DNA of 64,000 nucleotides from an uncultured Prevotellaceae bacterium (GTDB taxonomy: Bacteria; Bacteroidota; Bacteroidia; Bacteroidales; Bacteroidaceae). Location: positions 215,385 through 279,384 of the forward strand of contig CASFNA010000023.1 of the NCBI GenBank assembly GCA_949295905.1, read 5' to 3'. A program made the translations under genes and the position numbers. Positions within the stretch are counted from its first letter, which is position 1. Each line of letters opens with the position of its first letter. Positions 1 through 8,735 of this stretch are shown here, one piece after another. The notes under the pieces were generated by a model that saw only the letters and a list, made by a program, of their open reading frames with translations, ran no database searches and was not told the DNA's origin.

Positions 1-150
1 AAAGACCATGTTCTGTAATACAAAACACGGCTTATTACCAAACCTTTTTAACGACAATCCCCAATGTAGCAGTCTTGTCGCAGTTAATATGCCTTATATA
101 TGATTACTCCAATACAAAAGCGGTTGAAATAAAATGCCATGTAAAAAACA

Positions 151-174
151 GGAGACGCGGTATGCCGCGTCTCC
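151..174 (-). terminator. Rho-independent terminator of ald
   Basis: A perfect 10-bp stem (GGAGACGCGG / CCGCGTCTCC) with a TATG loop lies 10 bases past the ald stop. Read on the minus strand it is followed by TGTTTTTTAC, a U-rich run that suits intrinsic termination of the leftward ald transcript. Confidence 0.8.
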
Positions 175-184
175 TTCCTGGAAA

Positions 185-1291
185 TTAAATGGTTAACGCT
201 TCATACGGAATATCGAACACATCGGCTACAGCCTTATAAACGACTTTACCATTTACAATGTTTAAGCCCTTCGCCAATGCCGGGTCGTCCGCACACGCCT
301 TACGCCAGCCTTTATCAGCCAAAGCGACGGCATACTTCAGTGTTGCATTTGTCAGTGCTGTAGTTGATGTGTTGGGGACGGCGCCAGGAATATTCGCAAC
401 AGCATAATGCACAATACCGTCAACATCATAAACAGGTTCACTGTGAGTCGTCGGATGTGATGTCTCAAAACATCCACCCTGGTCTATGGCAACGTCAACA
501 AGAACCGCCCCTGGCTCCATCAGCTTCAACATGTCACGGGTAATCAATTTTGGAGCCTTGTCTCCAGGAACAAGGACTGCCCCTACAACAATATCGGCAT
601 TCTTTATTTCCTTACAAATATTGTCATGAGACGAATAAACCGTGCAAACATTTGCAGGCATATTTATATCCAATTCATGAAGCAAAGGCAAGGAAATATC
701 GGCTATTATAACATCTGCGCCCATGCCTGCAGCCACACGTGCTGCAGCCTGGCCAACAATGCCACCGCCTATGACGACAACTTTTGCAGGCTTTACGCCT
801 GGAACTCCACATATCAATTTTCCCTTGCCGCCTTTTGTTTTTTGCAGATAGTACGCGCCATTGATTGTTGCCATGCGGCCGGCAACTTCACTCATAGGAG
901 TAAGCAAAGGCAAAGAGCCGTCAGCAAGTTGTACTGTCTCATAAGCAAGACACACTCCACCGCTCTTAATCATGGCTTCGGTGAGTTCACGGCTACATGC
1001 GAAATGGAAATATGTAAACACCAACTGCCCGTTACGGACAAGCCCGTACTCTGGAGCGATAGGTTCTTTCACCTTTATTATCATATCCGCAACAGCGTAA
1101 ACGTCCTCAATGGCAGGCAAAACTTGTGCTCCTACCTCAACATACATACTGTCTGAAAAGCCACTGCCTTCACCGGCCGTCGCCTGTACATACACTGTAT
1201 GGCCGTGTTTAACCAATTCTGCCACACCAGCAGGTGTCATGCCTACGCGGTTTTCATTGTTCTTGATTTCTTTTGGAATACCAATTTTCAT
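185..1291 (-). CDS. ald: alanine dehydrogenase
   Basis: NAD-dependent alanine dehydrogenase (L-alanine + NAD+ + water to pyruvate + ammonium + NADH), a cytosolic enzyme of alanine catabolism. The protein begins MKIGIPKEIKNNENRVGMTP, the typical Ald/PNT N-terminus with the substrate-binding arginine. IKVKEP and TYFHFA carry the expected active-site Lys and His. The Rossmann glycine motif VVVIGGGIVGQ is near residue 170. At 368 aa it matches the family length of about 370. An in-frame start 63 bases upstream exists, but the promoter-like element at 1366-1373 and the family N-terminus favour 1291. Single-gene unit with its own terminator. Confidence 0.93.
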   Translation of the reverse strand: MKIGIPKEIKNNENRVGMTPAGVAELVKHGHTVYVQATAGEGSGFSDSMYVEVGAQVLPAIEDVYAVADMIIKVKEPIAPEYGLVRNGQLVFTYFHFACSRELTEAMIKSGGVCLAYETVQLADGSLPLLTPMSEVAGRMATINGAYYLQKTKGGKGKLICGVPGVKPAKVVVIGGGIVGQAAARVAAGMGADVIIADISLPLLHELDINMPANVCTVYSSHDNICKEIKNADIVVGAVLVPGDKAPKLITRDMLKLMEPGAVLVDVAIDQGGCFETSHPTTHSEPVYDVDGIVHYAVANIPGAVPNTSTTALTNATLKYAVALADKGWRKACADDPALAKGLNIVNGKVVYKAVADVFDIPYEALTI

Positions 1292-1365
1292 AGTCAAAAA
1301 GGGTTTAAAGTTAATAACAAAGAACACATGGCTTACACTTATTTGTAACGCCATCTTATCCGGCG

Positions 1366-1373
1366 CAAATATA
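1366..1373 (-). promoter_or_regulatory. Bacteroidetes -7 box for ald
   Basis: On the minus strand this reads TATATTTG, matching the Bacteroidetes -7 consensus TAnnTTTG. It lies about 75 bases upstream of the chosen ald start and only 12 bases from the longer alternative start, so it argues for the shorter protein. No clear -33 box was seen. Confidence 0.5.
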
Positions 1374-1375
1374 AG

Positions 1376-1414
1376 AAAAATCCTGCTACATTGTTATAAT
1401 GCAACAGGATTTTT
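1376..1414. terminator. bidirectional hairpin after the nusB operon
   Basis: A perfect 10-bp stem, AAAAATCCTG / CAGGATTTTT, has a 19-base loop that itself contains a CATT/AATG pairing. It abuts the DUF2461 stop codon. With A-runs on one side and T-runs on the other it can terminate in either direction, here most likely the seven-gene leftward operon. It directly adjoins the ald promoter element. Confidence 0.7.
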
Positions 1415-2113
1415 TTATTCATAATCATCTATGACCGAATTTATGAAATCCATCATAGGCTTTCCCTCTTTCAATATGACAGACATATCGTCCAGCCATC
1501 CGTCACCTTCGAAAAATGAGTTTGGTACTGTATGCCAACAACAATAATCTTTCATTCGCAGATATTTGATGAACTCGTAATCACGTGGGAACCCGGATGG
1601 AGCTGTCTTCAACATTTCCAATCCAAAACCTTTGGACGCACCCCAACAGCCCTCACCCGGACGCCCGAACATATCAATAAACCGTTCGCTTTCCACAATA
1701 CCACGCCACGAGTCAATATTACCCATAATCTCGTTACGACAGGATGTCAGAATGTTCGTAGGCAACCAATAATTACCGCATGATACAAGACAATGCCCAG
1801 GCTCAAGGTGTATATAATAACCACCATGAAGAGCTTTTTTACCATGTGCGGCTATATATGCGCCAAGATGTGTTTTATAAGGAGACTTGTCTGAAGAGAA
1901 ACGTGTGTCACGATAAAACCTATAAGTAGCATCCTTAGCCGTAAGATGCTTGATTGTCGGGTCAAATTCCGATATTCGCAATATAGCCTTATTTATACCC
2001 TCTTCAAAGTCATCCCTTACAGCACTGTACTCTTCCTTATGTGCATTAAACCAATCACGGTTATTATTATTCCTAATGTCTTCAAGAAAAGACAAAATCC
2101 TTCCTGCTTGCAT
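1415..2113 (-). CDS. DUF2461 domain-containing protein
   Basis: A 232-aa cytosolic protein of the DUF2461 / TIGR02453 family, whose biochemical role is not established. Family signatures visible are the N-terminal RDWFNAHKEEY segment, YRFYRDTRFSSDKSPYKTH near residue 65-85 and the glycine-rich GGYYIHLEPG stretch. Length is typical (about 220-230 aa). It is the last gene of the nusB operon, 34 bases after nth, and is followed at once by a hairpin terminator. Confidence 0.85.
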   Translation of the reverse strand: MQAGRILSFLEDIRNNNNRDWFNAHKEEYSAVRDDFEEGINKAILRISEFDPTIKHLTAKDATYRFYRDTRFSSDKSPYKTHLGAYIAAHGKKALHGGYYIHLEPGHCLVSCGNYWLPTNILTSCRNEIMGNIDSWRGIVESERFIDMFGRPGEGCWGASKGFGLEMLKTAPSGFPRDYEFIKYLRMKDYCCWHTVPNSFFEGDGWLDDMSVILKEGKPMMDFINSVIDDYE

Positions 2114-2147
2114 AATTCAAACTTAATTGATTGGACAACAGAATTAA

Positions 2148-2798
2148 TCACGTCAACTTGGAGCCGTCAAAATTCTTGGGACACAACGCGTCGAACGGAC
2201 ACTTTTCACAATGAGGTGCACGGCTTGTACAAATATACCGACCATGCAACAACAGCCAGTGATGAGCATCTGCGGCAAGTTCATTAGGTATATTTTTCAT
2301 TAGTTCCCGTTCAACCTTAAATGGCGTATTACAACTTTTAGGCACTAAACCAAGTCGGCGGCTAACCCTATAAACATGAGTATCCACAGCTATAGCAGAA
2401 CGCCCAAAAGCCACAGCCTGCATTACATTGGCTGTCTTACGACCAACGCCGGGCAGCTTCATCAGCTCATCCATAGCATGAGGGACTTCACCTCCATAAT
2501 TTGAAACCAACATGCGCGACATCTCAACCAAGTGACGAGCCTTTGAATTTGGGTATGAAACACTTTTAATATATTCATAAACCTCATCAGGCTCTGCTGA
2601 AGACATAGAATTAGCGTCTGGATATCGCTCAAACAACGTTGGAGTTATCATGTTTACACGTTTATCCGTACACTGGGCACTGAGTATGACAGCGACCAAA
2701 AGCTGGAAGACGCTGCCAAACTCAAGCTCCGTTGAAACACGAGGCATTTCATTTTGGAAATACCTAAGTATATAATTATATCTATCCTTTTTTCTCAT
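2148..2798 (-). CDS. nth: endonuclease III
   Basis: Bifunctional DNA glycosylase/AP lyase that removes oxidised pyrimidines in base-excision repair. The helix-hairpin-helix and catalytic lysine are in LPGVGRKTANV, the catalytic aspartate is in VDTHVYRVSRRLGL, and the C-terminal Fe-S loop has the exact spacing C-x6-C-x2-C-x5-C (CTSRAPHCEKCPFDALC). Start chosen at MRKKDRY, giving 216 aa as is usual. An upstream in-frame ATG would add 11 aa deep inside the preceding gene. Even the chosen start overlaps DUF5606 by 17 bases, so translation is probably coupled. Confidence 0.93.
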   Translation of the reverse strand: MRKKDRYNYILRYFQNEMPRVSTELEFGSVFQLLVAVILSAQCTDKRVNMITPTLFERYPDANSMSSAEPDEVYEYIKSVSYPNSKARHLVEMSRMLVSNYGGEVPHAMDELMKLPGVGRKTANVMQAVAFGRSAIAVDTHVYRVSRRLGLVPKSCNTPFKVERELMKNIPNELAADAHHWLLLHGRYICTSRAPHCEKCPFDALCPKNFDGSKLT

Positions 2799-3216
2799 CC
2801 TCGCCTCGTTCGGCATTATCCGGATTCTCAAAATCTGTCATATTGTTTTTAACCAATATGTCATACCACTGCAAAAGTTTCTTTATGTCACTGTCATGAA
2901 CACGGTCGCGGTCAAATTCTGGAAGTACAGAAGCAAAATACTCCCGTAAATCTCTGCTACTACATTTCTTATAATTTAATGTTACCGTTTTTCCATTCTC
3001 TTTATTATAGACACTTGAAAAGACCTTCATTAATGGTACATCTTCAGATTCTGTATAAATTGCAATGTCATTCAAGCTCGTAACGCTGTCACTTGCAAAT
3101 ATCGGGAGACGTTTATGCGTTTCATCAAGTATTTCAACTATCAAATTTGCCTTACCCCGAGAAACAAGTTTGTAAAGTCCCGGTTTACCGGAAACCGCAA
3201 GAATTGTAAATTCCAT
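2782..3216 (-). CDS. DUF5606 domain-containing protein
   Basis: A 144-aa protein of the Bacteroidetes-specific DUF5606 family, of unknown function. The N-terminus (MEFTILAVSGKPGLYKLVSR) and the following small beta-rich domain resemble an SH3/PUA-like nucleic-acid-binding fold, though that is inference. The C-terminus (NPDNAERGEDEKKG) is charged and low-complexity and overlaps the nth start. It lies in the nusB operon, 37 bases after coaE. Confidence 0.8.
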   Translation of the reverse strand: MEFTILAVSGKPGLYKLVSRGKANLIVEILDETHKRLPIFASDSVTSLNDIAIYTESEDVPLMKVFSSVYNKENGKTVTLNYKKCSSRDLREYFASVLPEFDRDRVHDSDIKKLLQWYDILVKNNMTDFENPDNAERGEDEKKG

Positions 3217-3253
3217 TTTTTAAATTATTTTATGATTAATATTTACTTAGACG

Positions 3254-3820
3254 TCAAAACTTTTTTAATGACGCCAATATCGAATCTATTTGCGAATCAA
3301 GACAAATTGTCCCATCGTTAACAATCTCATAATCACTGAGAGCAACCATTTTATCTTGTGGCATCTGCCGGTGAATCCACTCCAGTGCTTTTTGCCTGGA
3401 TATTCCGTCACGACGCACAATTCTATCCAAACGGACATCCAAAGGGGCTGTAACACATACTGTTTTATCCACAAGCCTATCAAAACCGCTTGAGAACAAT
3501 ATTGCACATTCCATCCATGAATAACCTGAATTTATAAAATCATCAGCAACCATAGGATGCACAATATTGTTTATTTTCAGTGCATTACTCTCGCTCTCCA
3601 ATAAAAATGAAGACAATACAGCCTTATTTATATGTCCATTCAACACAACATCATTACCTACGACCTTAATCAAATCCGACTGTATCTTCTCAGAAGAAGC
3701 CATTATGCGTTTTGCGGCATTGTCACAATTATAAACATGAATGCCGCGGTGCTCCATCAATTGGCAAACGTAACTTTTACCGCTTCCAATACCGCCAGTT
3801 ATCGCAACCTTTTTAATCAT
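3254..3820 (-). CDS. coaE: dephospho-CoA kinase
   Basis: Last step of coenzyme A synthesis: phosphorylates the 3'-hydroxyl of the ribose of dephospho-CoA using ATP. The P-loop GGIGSGKS is at residues 9-16, followed by the substrate segment YNCDNAAKRIM. The lid/arginine region RLDRIVRRDGISRQKALEWI is canonical. 188 aa is slightly short for the family (about 195-205). Its ATG overlaps the stop region of the YbbR-domain gene by 4 bases. Confidence 0.92.
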   Translation of the reverse strand: MIKKVAITGGIGSGKSYVCQLMEHRGIHVYNCDNAAKRIMASSEKIQSDLIKVVGNDVVLNGHINKAVLSSFLLESESNALKINNIVHPMVADDFINSGYSWMECAILFSSGFDRLVDKTVCVTAPLDVRLDRIVRRDGISRQKALEWIHRQMPQDKMVALSDYEIVNDGTICLDSQIDSILASLKKF

Positions 3821-4800
3821 TGTTCTTCAATCAGATAATCAACTTGATTTACACTTAGCCTTGCATTCCGTACACCATGCGGAACAGAACGCAAATATAT
3901 ATTACACTTATCTGAAGGATTAGCCATCAACTCATCATAATCAGCAACAACTTTAAAACGGTCAGGAGTAATTGAACGGAACATGCTTGCCCCTACAGTA
4001 AACGTTACTGTAACACGCGATGGGAATGTTCGTAAGATTTTACCTTCAGGCATATTAACAGCTTCTATGGAAACGTCGCAAGTTTCTTCTGTCAAGATAT
4101 CTGGACATATTGAAATCTTGACTTTCTCAGGCACATATTTAACCCCCTTTATTTTAAACAAGGCGACGTCTTTAACAACAGTGTCTGTCAGATTTAAAAC
4201 ATTTAACGGTTCTGTATTCACATATTTTATGCTGTCCAATATCTCACGACTTGCATAAACTTCCACAGAATCAGGGTTAAAAAAGACTTTGGACAAATAA
4301 TAACTCTGGCCAGGAACAATTTTTCCGGCAAGCCTGACAGGCATCCGTTTCTTTAAGCCAAAATTATAAAAAAACTCATACTTGTCTGGTTTTAGGCTTA
4401 TTATATTTGACGAATTAAACAACTGTCTTGTTATCAACTTCTGCAATTCGGCTGAAGTTATAGTACCAACACCTGTTTTCTTCGCATAATTCTTAAATTT
4501 GACCTGTACTGGACGTATTTTATTGCCATAAAGGTATGCCATTAAAGAAAAGCCTTTATCGCGTACCGTGACACGTACAATTGTGGTTGTATCACTTGTA
4601 AGAACTACATTCTTTGGAATTTCAACTAACTGTACAGGAATCTCGATTTCCTTTTCATAAGTCTCATTCAAGGCCATCAACAACCAAAATGCACCACTTA
4701 AGAACAAGAAGAACAAGAAAATCAGAAACTCCCTATTCATCCAGCCAAATAAGAAGTTCCTGATAAGCTTAAAAATATGGAACAATCCAGAGTCGTTCAT
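3817..4800 (-). CDS. YbbR-domain membrane protein
   Basis: A 327-aa single-pass membrane protein. Residues about 24-45 (LIFLFFLFLSGAFWLLMAL) form one transmembrane helix after a short cytoplasmic N-terminus. The rest is a series of beta-rich YbbR-like repeats facing outward. In Firmicutes, YbbR proteins (CdaR) modulate the cyclic-di-AMP cyclase. In Bacteroidetes the role is unproven, and no cyclase gene lies nearby. The start abuts the yajC stop with no gap, and the next gene overlaps by 4 bases, so it is tightly coupled within the operon. Confidence 0.85.
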   Translation of the reverse strand: MNDSGLFHIFKLIRNFLFGWMNREFLIFLFFLFLSGAFWLLMALNETYEKEIEIPVQLVEIPKNVVLTSDTTTIVRVTVRDKGFSLMAYLYGNKIRPVQVKFKNYAKKTGVGTITSAELQKLITRQLFNSSNIISLKPDKYEFFYNFGLKKRMPVRLAGKIVPGQSYYLSKVFFNPDSVEVYASREILDSIKYVNTEPLNVLNLTDTVVKDVALFKIKGVKYVPEKVKISICPDILTEETCDVSIEAVNMPEGKILRTFPSRVTVTFTVGASMFRSITPDRFKVVADYDELMANPSDKCNIYLRSVPHGVRNARLSVNQVDYLIEEQ

Positions 4801-5139
4801 TTATTTTGCCTGTGCATTGGCAGCTCCCATATTGGATGCCACATCTGCAAATACATAATTTTTGTCAACACGGATAACCACACCTTTTGATATCTCCACA
4901 TCAACAATATTAGTAGCAAGGTCTATCCTCCTCACCACACCATAAATACCACCTCCAGTAACAACATTGGTACCCTCCTGAAGGCTATTCTGAAACTTCC
5001 TTATTTCTTTCTGCCTTTTTTGCTGGGGACGAATCATAAAGAACCACATTATGACAAAAATCGCCACCATCATGATTATAAAAGACATACCGCCTCCGCT
5101 TTGTGCCTGTTGAGACGCCAAAAAAGTAAATGTATTCAT
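4801..5139 (-). CDS. yajC: preprotein translocase subunit YajC
   Basis: Accessory component of the Sec holotranslocase (SecDF-YajC). One N-terminal transmembrane helix (FIIMMVAIFVIMWFFMI, about residues 20-37) is followed by the family signature RPQQKRQKEIRKFQNSLQEG and a beta-rich cytoplasmic domain with VVTGGGIYGVV. 112 aa is a normal length. It lies 17 bases after nusB and directly against the YbbR-domain gene. Confidence 0.92.
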   Translation of the reverse strand: MNTFTFLASQQAQSGGGMSFIIMMVAIFVIMWFFMIRPQQKRQKEIRKFQNSLQEGTNVVTGGGIYGVVRRIDLATNIVDVEISKGVVIRVDKNYVFADVASNMGAANAQAK

Positions 5140-5156
5140 TTCTGATAAAATTATTG

Positions 5157-6110
5157 TTAGTAATTATTCTTCTTTTGTTTTTCCGCCATAGGTTTTAACA
5201 GCAAACCGTTAGATATCAGATAACGTGCTATGCTGTCCAACATTCCGTTTATATATCCCGAACTTTTAGGGGTGCTATATATTTTGGCCAAATCAACATA
5301 CTCATTTATTGTCACGTTTACGGGTATATTGGGGAACGTCAACATTTCGGCAATCGCAATCTGCATTATCACGACATCCATATATGCAAGGCGTGAAAAG
5401 TCCCAATTACGGGACGTCTCACTCATATAACGCTGATATTGGTCTGCATTTAAAATTGTTGCACGGAAAAGTTTACGGGCAAAATCCTTATCTTCTTCAT
5501 CTTTATATTCCGGCAAAAGCTCTTGCATCGTACTGTTTCCCGGTTCAAAACGTTTAATCGTCTTGAGGACAAAAGTATCGACTATCTCCTTATCATCATT
5601 CCAATAAAGGCTCTTTTCCTCAAGTACATTGTCAATATCATCATTCTCCATAATGAAAGACTTGTACAATTTACGCCAGACTTCACGATCCTCTTCATAA
5701 GAAGATTCTCCGCTTTCCACATATTCCGTATATATGTTGCTTTGAATGATTTGGAGATAAAGCTTTCTCACGAACTCAATATCATCGTCCCAAGTCTGTT
5801 TTTGGCTTGAAACAAAATCGCACAATTGCTTATTCCCCTCAAGCTGTACTGCAAACTTGTTATCGGCAAACTTACTTGACGGCAACGGTAAACCCTCACG
5901 TGCGGCTTTTGCCGAATCAATCTCATAATGTTTGCGCGCTTCTTTGGACACAGCAACAATCAAAGCCAACAAATAGTGATATAGATGATAAGCTTTGGAC
6001 AGGCTGAACAACAATTCCTTCTCCGCCACATCTAAATTTCTATTTCCGTTTTGATAGTATGCATAGGTTAACTGGACTACCTTTATCCTTATCAATTCCC
6101 TGTTAATCAT
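5157..6110 (-). CDS. nusB: transcription antitermination factor NusB, long form
   Basis: NusB binds boxA RNA with S10 (NusE) and supports rRNA antitermination. This protein is 317 aa, roughly twice the E. coli length. The recognisable NusB fold is in the C-terminal half (DYLARK-type segment replaced by KDFARKLFRATI, then FPNIPVNVTINEYVDLAKIYSTPKSSGYINGMLDSI). The N-terminal half (RIKVVQLTYAYYQNG) is the extension seen in Bacteroidetes NusB proteins. First gene of the leftward operon, with a promoter-like element 35 bases upstream. Confidence 0.9.
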   Translation of the reverse strand: MINRELIRIKVVQLTYAYYQNGNRNLDVAEKELLFSLSKAYHLYHYLLALIVAVSKEARKHYEIDSAKAAREGLPLPSSKFADNKFAVQLEGNKQLCDFVSSQKQTWDDDIEFVRKLYLQIIQSNIYTEYVESGESSYEEDREVWRKLYKSFIMENDDIDNVLEEKSLYWNDDKEIVDTFVLKTIKRFEPGNSTMQELLPEYKDEEDKDFARKLFRATILNADQYQRYMSETSRNWDFSRLAYMDVVIMQIAIAEMLTFPNIPVNVTINEYVDLAKIYSTPKSSGYINGMLDSIARYLISNGLLLKPMAEKQKKNNY

Positions 6111-6144
6111 TATCGTATGGACATTTTTTCAACATTCAACGTTG

Positions 6145-6152
6145 CAAAATTA
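6145..6152 (-). promoter_or_regulatory. -7 box for the nusB operon
   Basis: The minus strand reads TAATTTTG (consensus TAnnTTTG), 35 bases ahead of the nusB ATG. A weak -33 candidate (CTTG) lies about 20 bases further upstream. This is the only promoter-like element seen for the whole nusB-to-DUF2461 gene string. Confidence 0.5.
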
Positions 6153-6212
6153 GGTAAAAATACAATCACATGCAAGAAAACACTTTGTTTTTATCCGTTT
6201 TTTTTGCTATTG

Positions 6213-6244
6213 TTTGCGAGTTAAAATAAAAAATGATACATTTG
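6213..6244 (+). promoter_or_regulatory. promoter of rplY operon
   Basis: TTTG (6213-6216) and TACATTTG (6237-6244) are separated by 20 bases, an excellent match to the Bacteroidetes sigma-ABfr -33/-7 promoter. The expected transcript starts near 6251 and leaves a leader of about 80 bases before rplY. That leader contains a weak AATTAAG / CTTAATT pairing at 6292-6318. I see no known ribosomal-protein leader in it. Confidence 0.65.
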
Positions 6245-6333
6245 CACCGCTTTTTCAGGCACAACGTGAAGATTTGTTCCGTGTGATGGTGAATTAAGCA
6301 TTATTTAACAACTTAATTTAGAGTAACACAATT

Positions 6334-6936
6334 ATGAAAGAAATTGACGTAATCGGTCAGAAAAGAAGCGAAACAGGAAAGAAAGCTTCTAAGTTGCTAA
6401 GAAAAGAAGGTCTCGTACCATGCAACCTCTACGGAGAGGCAAAAGATGACAACGGGCTCCCAAAAGCTGTTTCTTTTGCAGTATCAATGAAAGAGCTGCG
6501 TAAGATTGTCTACACTCCGCACATTTATGTGATAAATCTTGTAATTGACGGAGAAAGCCACACATCTGTGATGAAAGAACTGCAATTCCATCCAGTAACC
6601 GATGCACTTTTGCATGTTGACTTCTACGAAATAAACGACCAAAAGCCAATAACAATCGGCATACCCGTCAAACTTACAGGCCTTGCACAAGGTGTACGTG
6701 ATGGTGGCCGCATGAACCTGTCTGTACGCAAGATTGACGTTACTGCAAAATATCAGGATATACCTGAGCATCTGGACATCGATGTTACCAGCCTGCAAAT
6801 CGGCAAGAGCATCAAAGTTGGCGACCTTCATTTTGAAGGACTGGAGCTGGCTACAAGCAAAGACGTTGTCGTTTGCTCAATTAAGGCAACACGTAAGTCT
6901 GCGATGAATGCAACCAGCGACAACTCTGCAGAATAA
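6334..6936 (+). CDS. rplY: 50S ribosomal protein L25/CTC family
   Basis: 5S rRNA-binding ribosomal protein in the long, two-domain form. The N-terminal L25 domain (residues about 1-95; RSETGKKASKLLRKEGLVPCNLYG) is followed by a TL5/CTC C-terminal beta domain (about 100-190; VDFYEINDQKPITIGIPVKLTG). 200 aa is normal for this form. First gene of rplY-pth-S4 protein, with pth following after 27 bases. Confidence 0.93.
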   Translation: MKEIDVIGQKRSETGKKASKLLRKEGLVPCNLYGEAKDDNGLPKAVSFAVSMKELRKIVYTPHIYVINLVIDGESHTSVMKELQFHPVTDALLHVDFYEINDQKPITIGIPVKLTGLAQGVRDGGRMNLSVRKIDVTAKYQDIPEHLDIDVTSLQIGKSIKVGDLHFEGLELATSKDVVVCSIKATRKSAMNATSDNSAE

Positions 6937-6963
6937 AATATTGTGTCTCACATAAAATTATAA

Positions 6964-7542
6964 ATGGACAAATATTTGATTGTGGGCTTGGGCAATCCTG
7001 GTGATGAGTATACAGGAACCCGCCACAACACTGGATTTATGGTATTGGACGCTTTTGCAAAAGCGTCCAATATTGTTTTTGACGACCGGCGTTATGGTTA
7101 TTTGGCTGAAACAAGCCTTAAAGGGCGTAAGGTTTTCTTGTTAAAACCTACTACATACATGAACCTTAGCGGCAACGCCGTCAGATATTGGATGAACAAG
7201 GAAAACATCGCTTTGGAGCGGCTGCTTGTTGTTGTAGACGACTTGTCGTTACCTCTTGGCGCATTGCGTCTTAAGGGTAAAGGCAGCAATGGCGGACATA
7301 ACGGACTTGGCAGTATACAAAGTGTCATTGGCACGCAACAATATGCACGCCTCAGGGTCGGTATAGGCAACGAGTTTCCCAAAGGAATGCAAATAGACTG
7401 GGTGCTCGGGAAATATGATGAAGACGACATGAAAACACTGTCGCCAAGCATTGATACAGCCGTTGAAATAATAAAAAGCTTTGTTTTAGCCGGTCTTGAC
7501 ATTACTATGAATCAATTTAACAAGCACGCAAATGGCAAATGA
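6964..7542 (+). CDS. pth: peptidyl-tRNA hydrolase
   Basis: Recycles peptidyl-tRNA released from ribosomes by cleaving the ester bond. The family motif [20 protein letters not shown] (residues 7-26) contains the catalytic His and Asn. [17 protein letters not shown] and [12 protein letters not shown] are all present. 192 aa is typical. The rplY-pth pairing is common in bacteria. Its last 11 bases overlap the next gene. Confidence 0.95.
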   Translation: MDKYLIVGLGNPGDEYTGTRHNTGFMVLDAFAKASNIVFDDRRYGYLAETSLKGRKVFLLKPTTYMNLSGNAVRYWMNKENIALERLLVVVDDLSLPLGALRLKGKGSNGGHNGLGSIQSVIGTQQYARLRVGIGNEFPKGMQIDWVLGKYDEDDMKTLSPSIDTAVEIIKSFVLAGLDITMNQFNKHANGK

Positions 7543-7969
7543 CACTGCAAGGATAGACAAATGGCTATGGGCGGCAAGAATATTCAAAACACGTTCAATT
7601 GCCGCAAGCGCATGTAAAAACAGCCGTGTTACAATTAACGGCGTCAACGTAAAACCAGCGCATATGATAAAAGCCGGCGAAACGGTTAACGTGAAAAAGC
7701 CACCTATCACATTCTCTTTTAAAGTGTTGCAATGCATTGAACAAAGGGTCGGAGCCAAACTCATTCCACAAATATACGAGAATGTTACTGACGCAAAACA
7801 ATATGAGCTGTTGGAAATGAGCAGGATAAGCGGTTTCGTAGACAGGGCAAGAGGTACCGGGCGACCAACAAAGAAAGAGCGTCGCAGTCTTGACGCATTC
7901 ATCGAACCAACCATGTTTGGTTTCGACGAGTTCGATTTCGATGAATATGACACCGAAACAGATTCATAA
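7532..7969 (+). CDS. S4-domain RNA-binding protein (Hsp15/HslR-like)
   Basis: A 145-aa protein with an N-terminal S4 domain ([31 protein letters not shown], written here as the span of residues 6-36), as in heat-shock protein Hsp15, which binds free 50S subunits carrying nascent chains. The C-terminal part has an [15 protein letters not shown] basic stretch and ends in an acidic tail ([15 protein letters not shown]). It overlaps pth by 11 bases in a different frame, so translation is probably coupled. Confidence 0.85.
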   Translation: MANDTARIDKWLWAARIFKTRSIAASACKNSRVTINGVNVKPAHMIKAGETVNVKKPPITFSFKVLQCIEQRVGAKLIPQIYENVTDAKQYELLEMSRISGFVDRARGTGRPTKKERRSLDAFIEPTMFGFDEFDFDEYDTETDS

Positions 7970-8037
7970 TAGGACAATATATATTACAAAACTCCTAAAC
8001 AATAAATGATTTCATCACTCTAAAAAATTCAACATCC

Positions 8038-8613
8038 ATGACAAACATTGCAATATTCGTTTCAGGGAATGGAAGTAACTGTGAAAACATAATCAAATAT
8101 TTCAAAGACAATACAGACATCAAAGTCCGCCTTGTTGTCAGCAACAAAGCAGATGCCTACGCCCTGACCAGGGCTGCAAAATACGGAGTGCCTTGCAGGG
8201 TACTTTCAAAAAAAGACATCAACGACAGCGGCATTATCATCCCTTTGCTTGAGCATTTCGAAATAGACTTTATCGTGCTTGCCGGTTTCATGCTGATGGT
8301 GCCCGAATTCATCACGGAGAAATACGACCACAAAATCGTTAACATACACCCTTCATTGCTTCCAAAATTCGGAGGAAAGGGCATGTACGGACATCATGTG
8401 CACGAAGCTGTAAAAACAGCAGGAGAAATTGAGACCGGCATAACGATACATTATGTAAGCAATGTTTGCGACGGTGGCGAAATAATAGCGCAATTCAAAA
8501 CAGCTGTTTCACCCGAAGACACGGCTGAAGACATTGAGTCAAAAGTCCACGCCCTTGAACAATTGCATTTTCCAAAAGTCATAGAAAACGTCATAACAGG
8601 TTCGCCCAAATAA
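8038..8613 (+). CDS. purN: phosphoribosylglycinamide formyltransferase
   Basis: Transfers a formyl group from 10-formyl-THF to GAR in de novo purine synthesis. The N-terminal IAIFVSGNGSNCENI is the phosphate-binding loop. Catalytic residues are present in VNIHPSLLPKF (Asn, His) and NVCDGG (Asp). 191 aa is typical. It is 68 bases after the S4 gene and may be read from the rplY promoter. It ends at a strong hairpin. Confidence 0.95.
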   Translation: MTNIAIFVSGNGSNCENIIKYFKDNTDIKVRLVVSNKADAYALTRAAKYGVPCRVLSKKDINDSGIIIPLLEHFEIDFIVLAGFMLMVPEFITEKYDHKIVNIHPSLLPKFGGKGMYGHHVHEAVKTAGEIETGITIHYVSNVCDGGEIIAQFKTAVSPEDTAEDIESKVHALEQLHFPKVIENVITGSPK

Positions 8614-8659
8614 AGTTCTATTATTCAGCGACTTAACAACATACGGCATTTTACGATGC

Positions 8660-8718
8660 AAAAAGCGGCATATCGCATGAAGAGATACGGTCTCTTGCTT
8701 TACGATATGCCGCTTTTT
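8660..8718. terminator. bidirectional terminator between purN and the CE12 esterase
   Basis: Perfect 16-bp inverted repeat: AAAAAGCGGCATATCG (8660-8675) and CGATATGCCGCTTTTT (8703-8718). The loop holds a smaller AGAGATAC..GTCTCT pairing. It separates two convergent genes and has T-runs in both directions. The GCGGC core within A/T flanks resembles the dispersed repeats found elsewhere in this window. Confidence 0.8.
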
Positions 8719-8735
8719 AATTGGCCAAGATTATT

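Noticed and set aside
1-150. another repeat copy at the left edge
   Set aside because: AAAGACCATG and ACACGGCTT are reminiscent of the core repeats, but the match is too weak and the element may be cut by the window edge.
626-1156. 176-codon plus-strand reading frame
   Set aside because: It lies entirely inside ald on the opposite strand and has Cys/His-rich, non-family composition.
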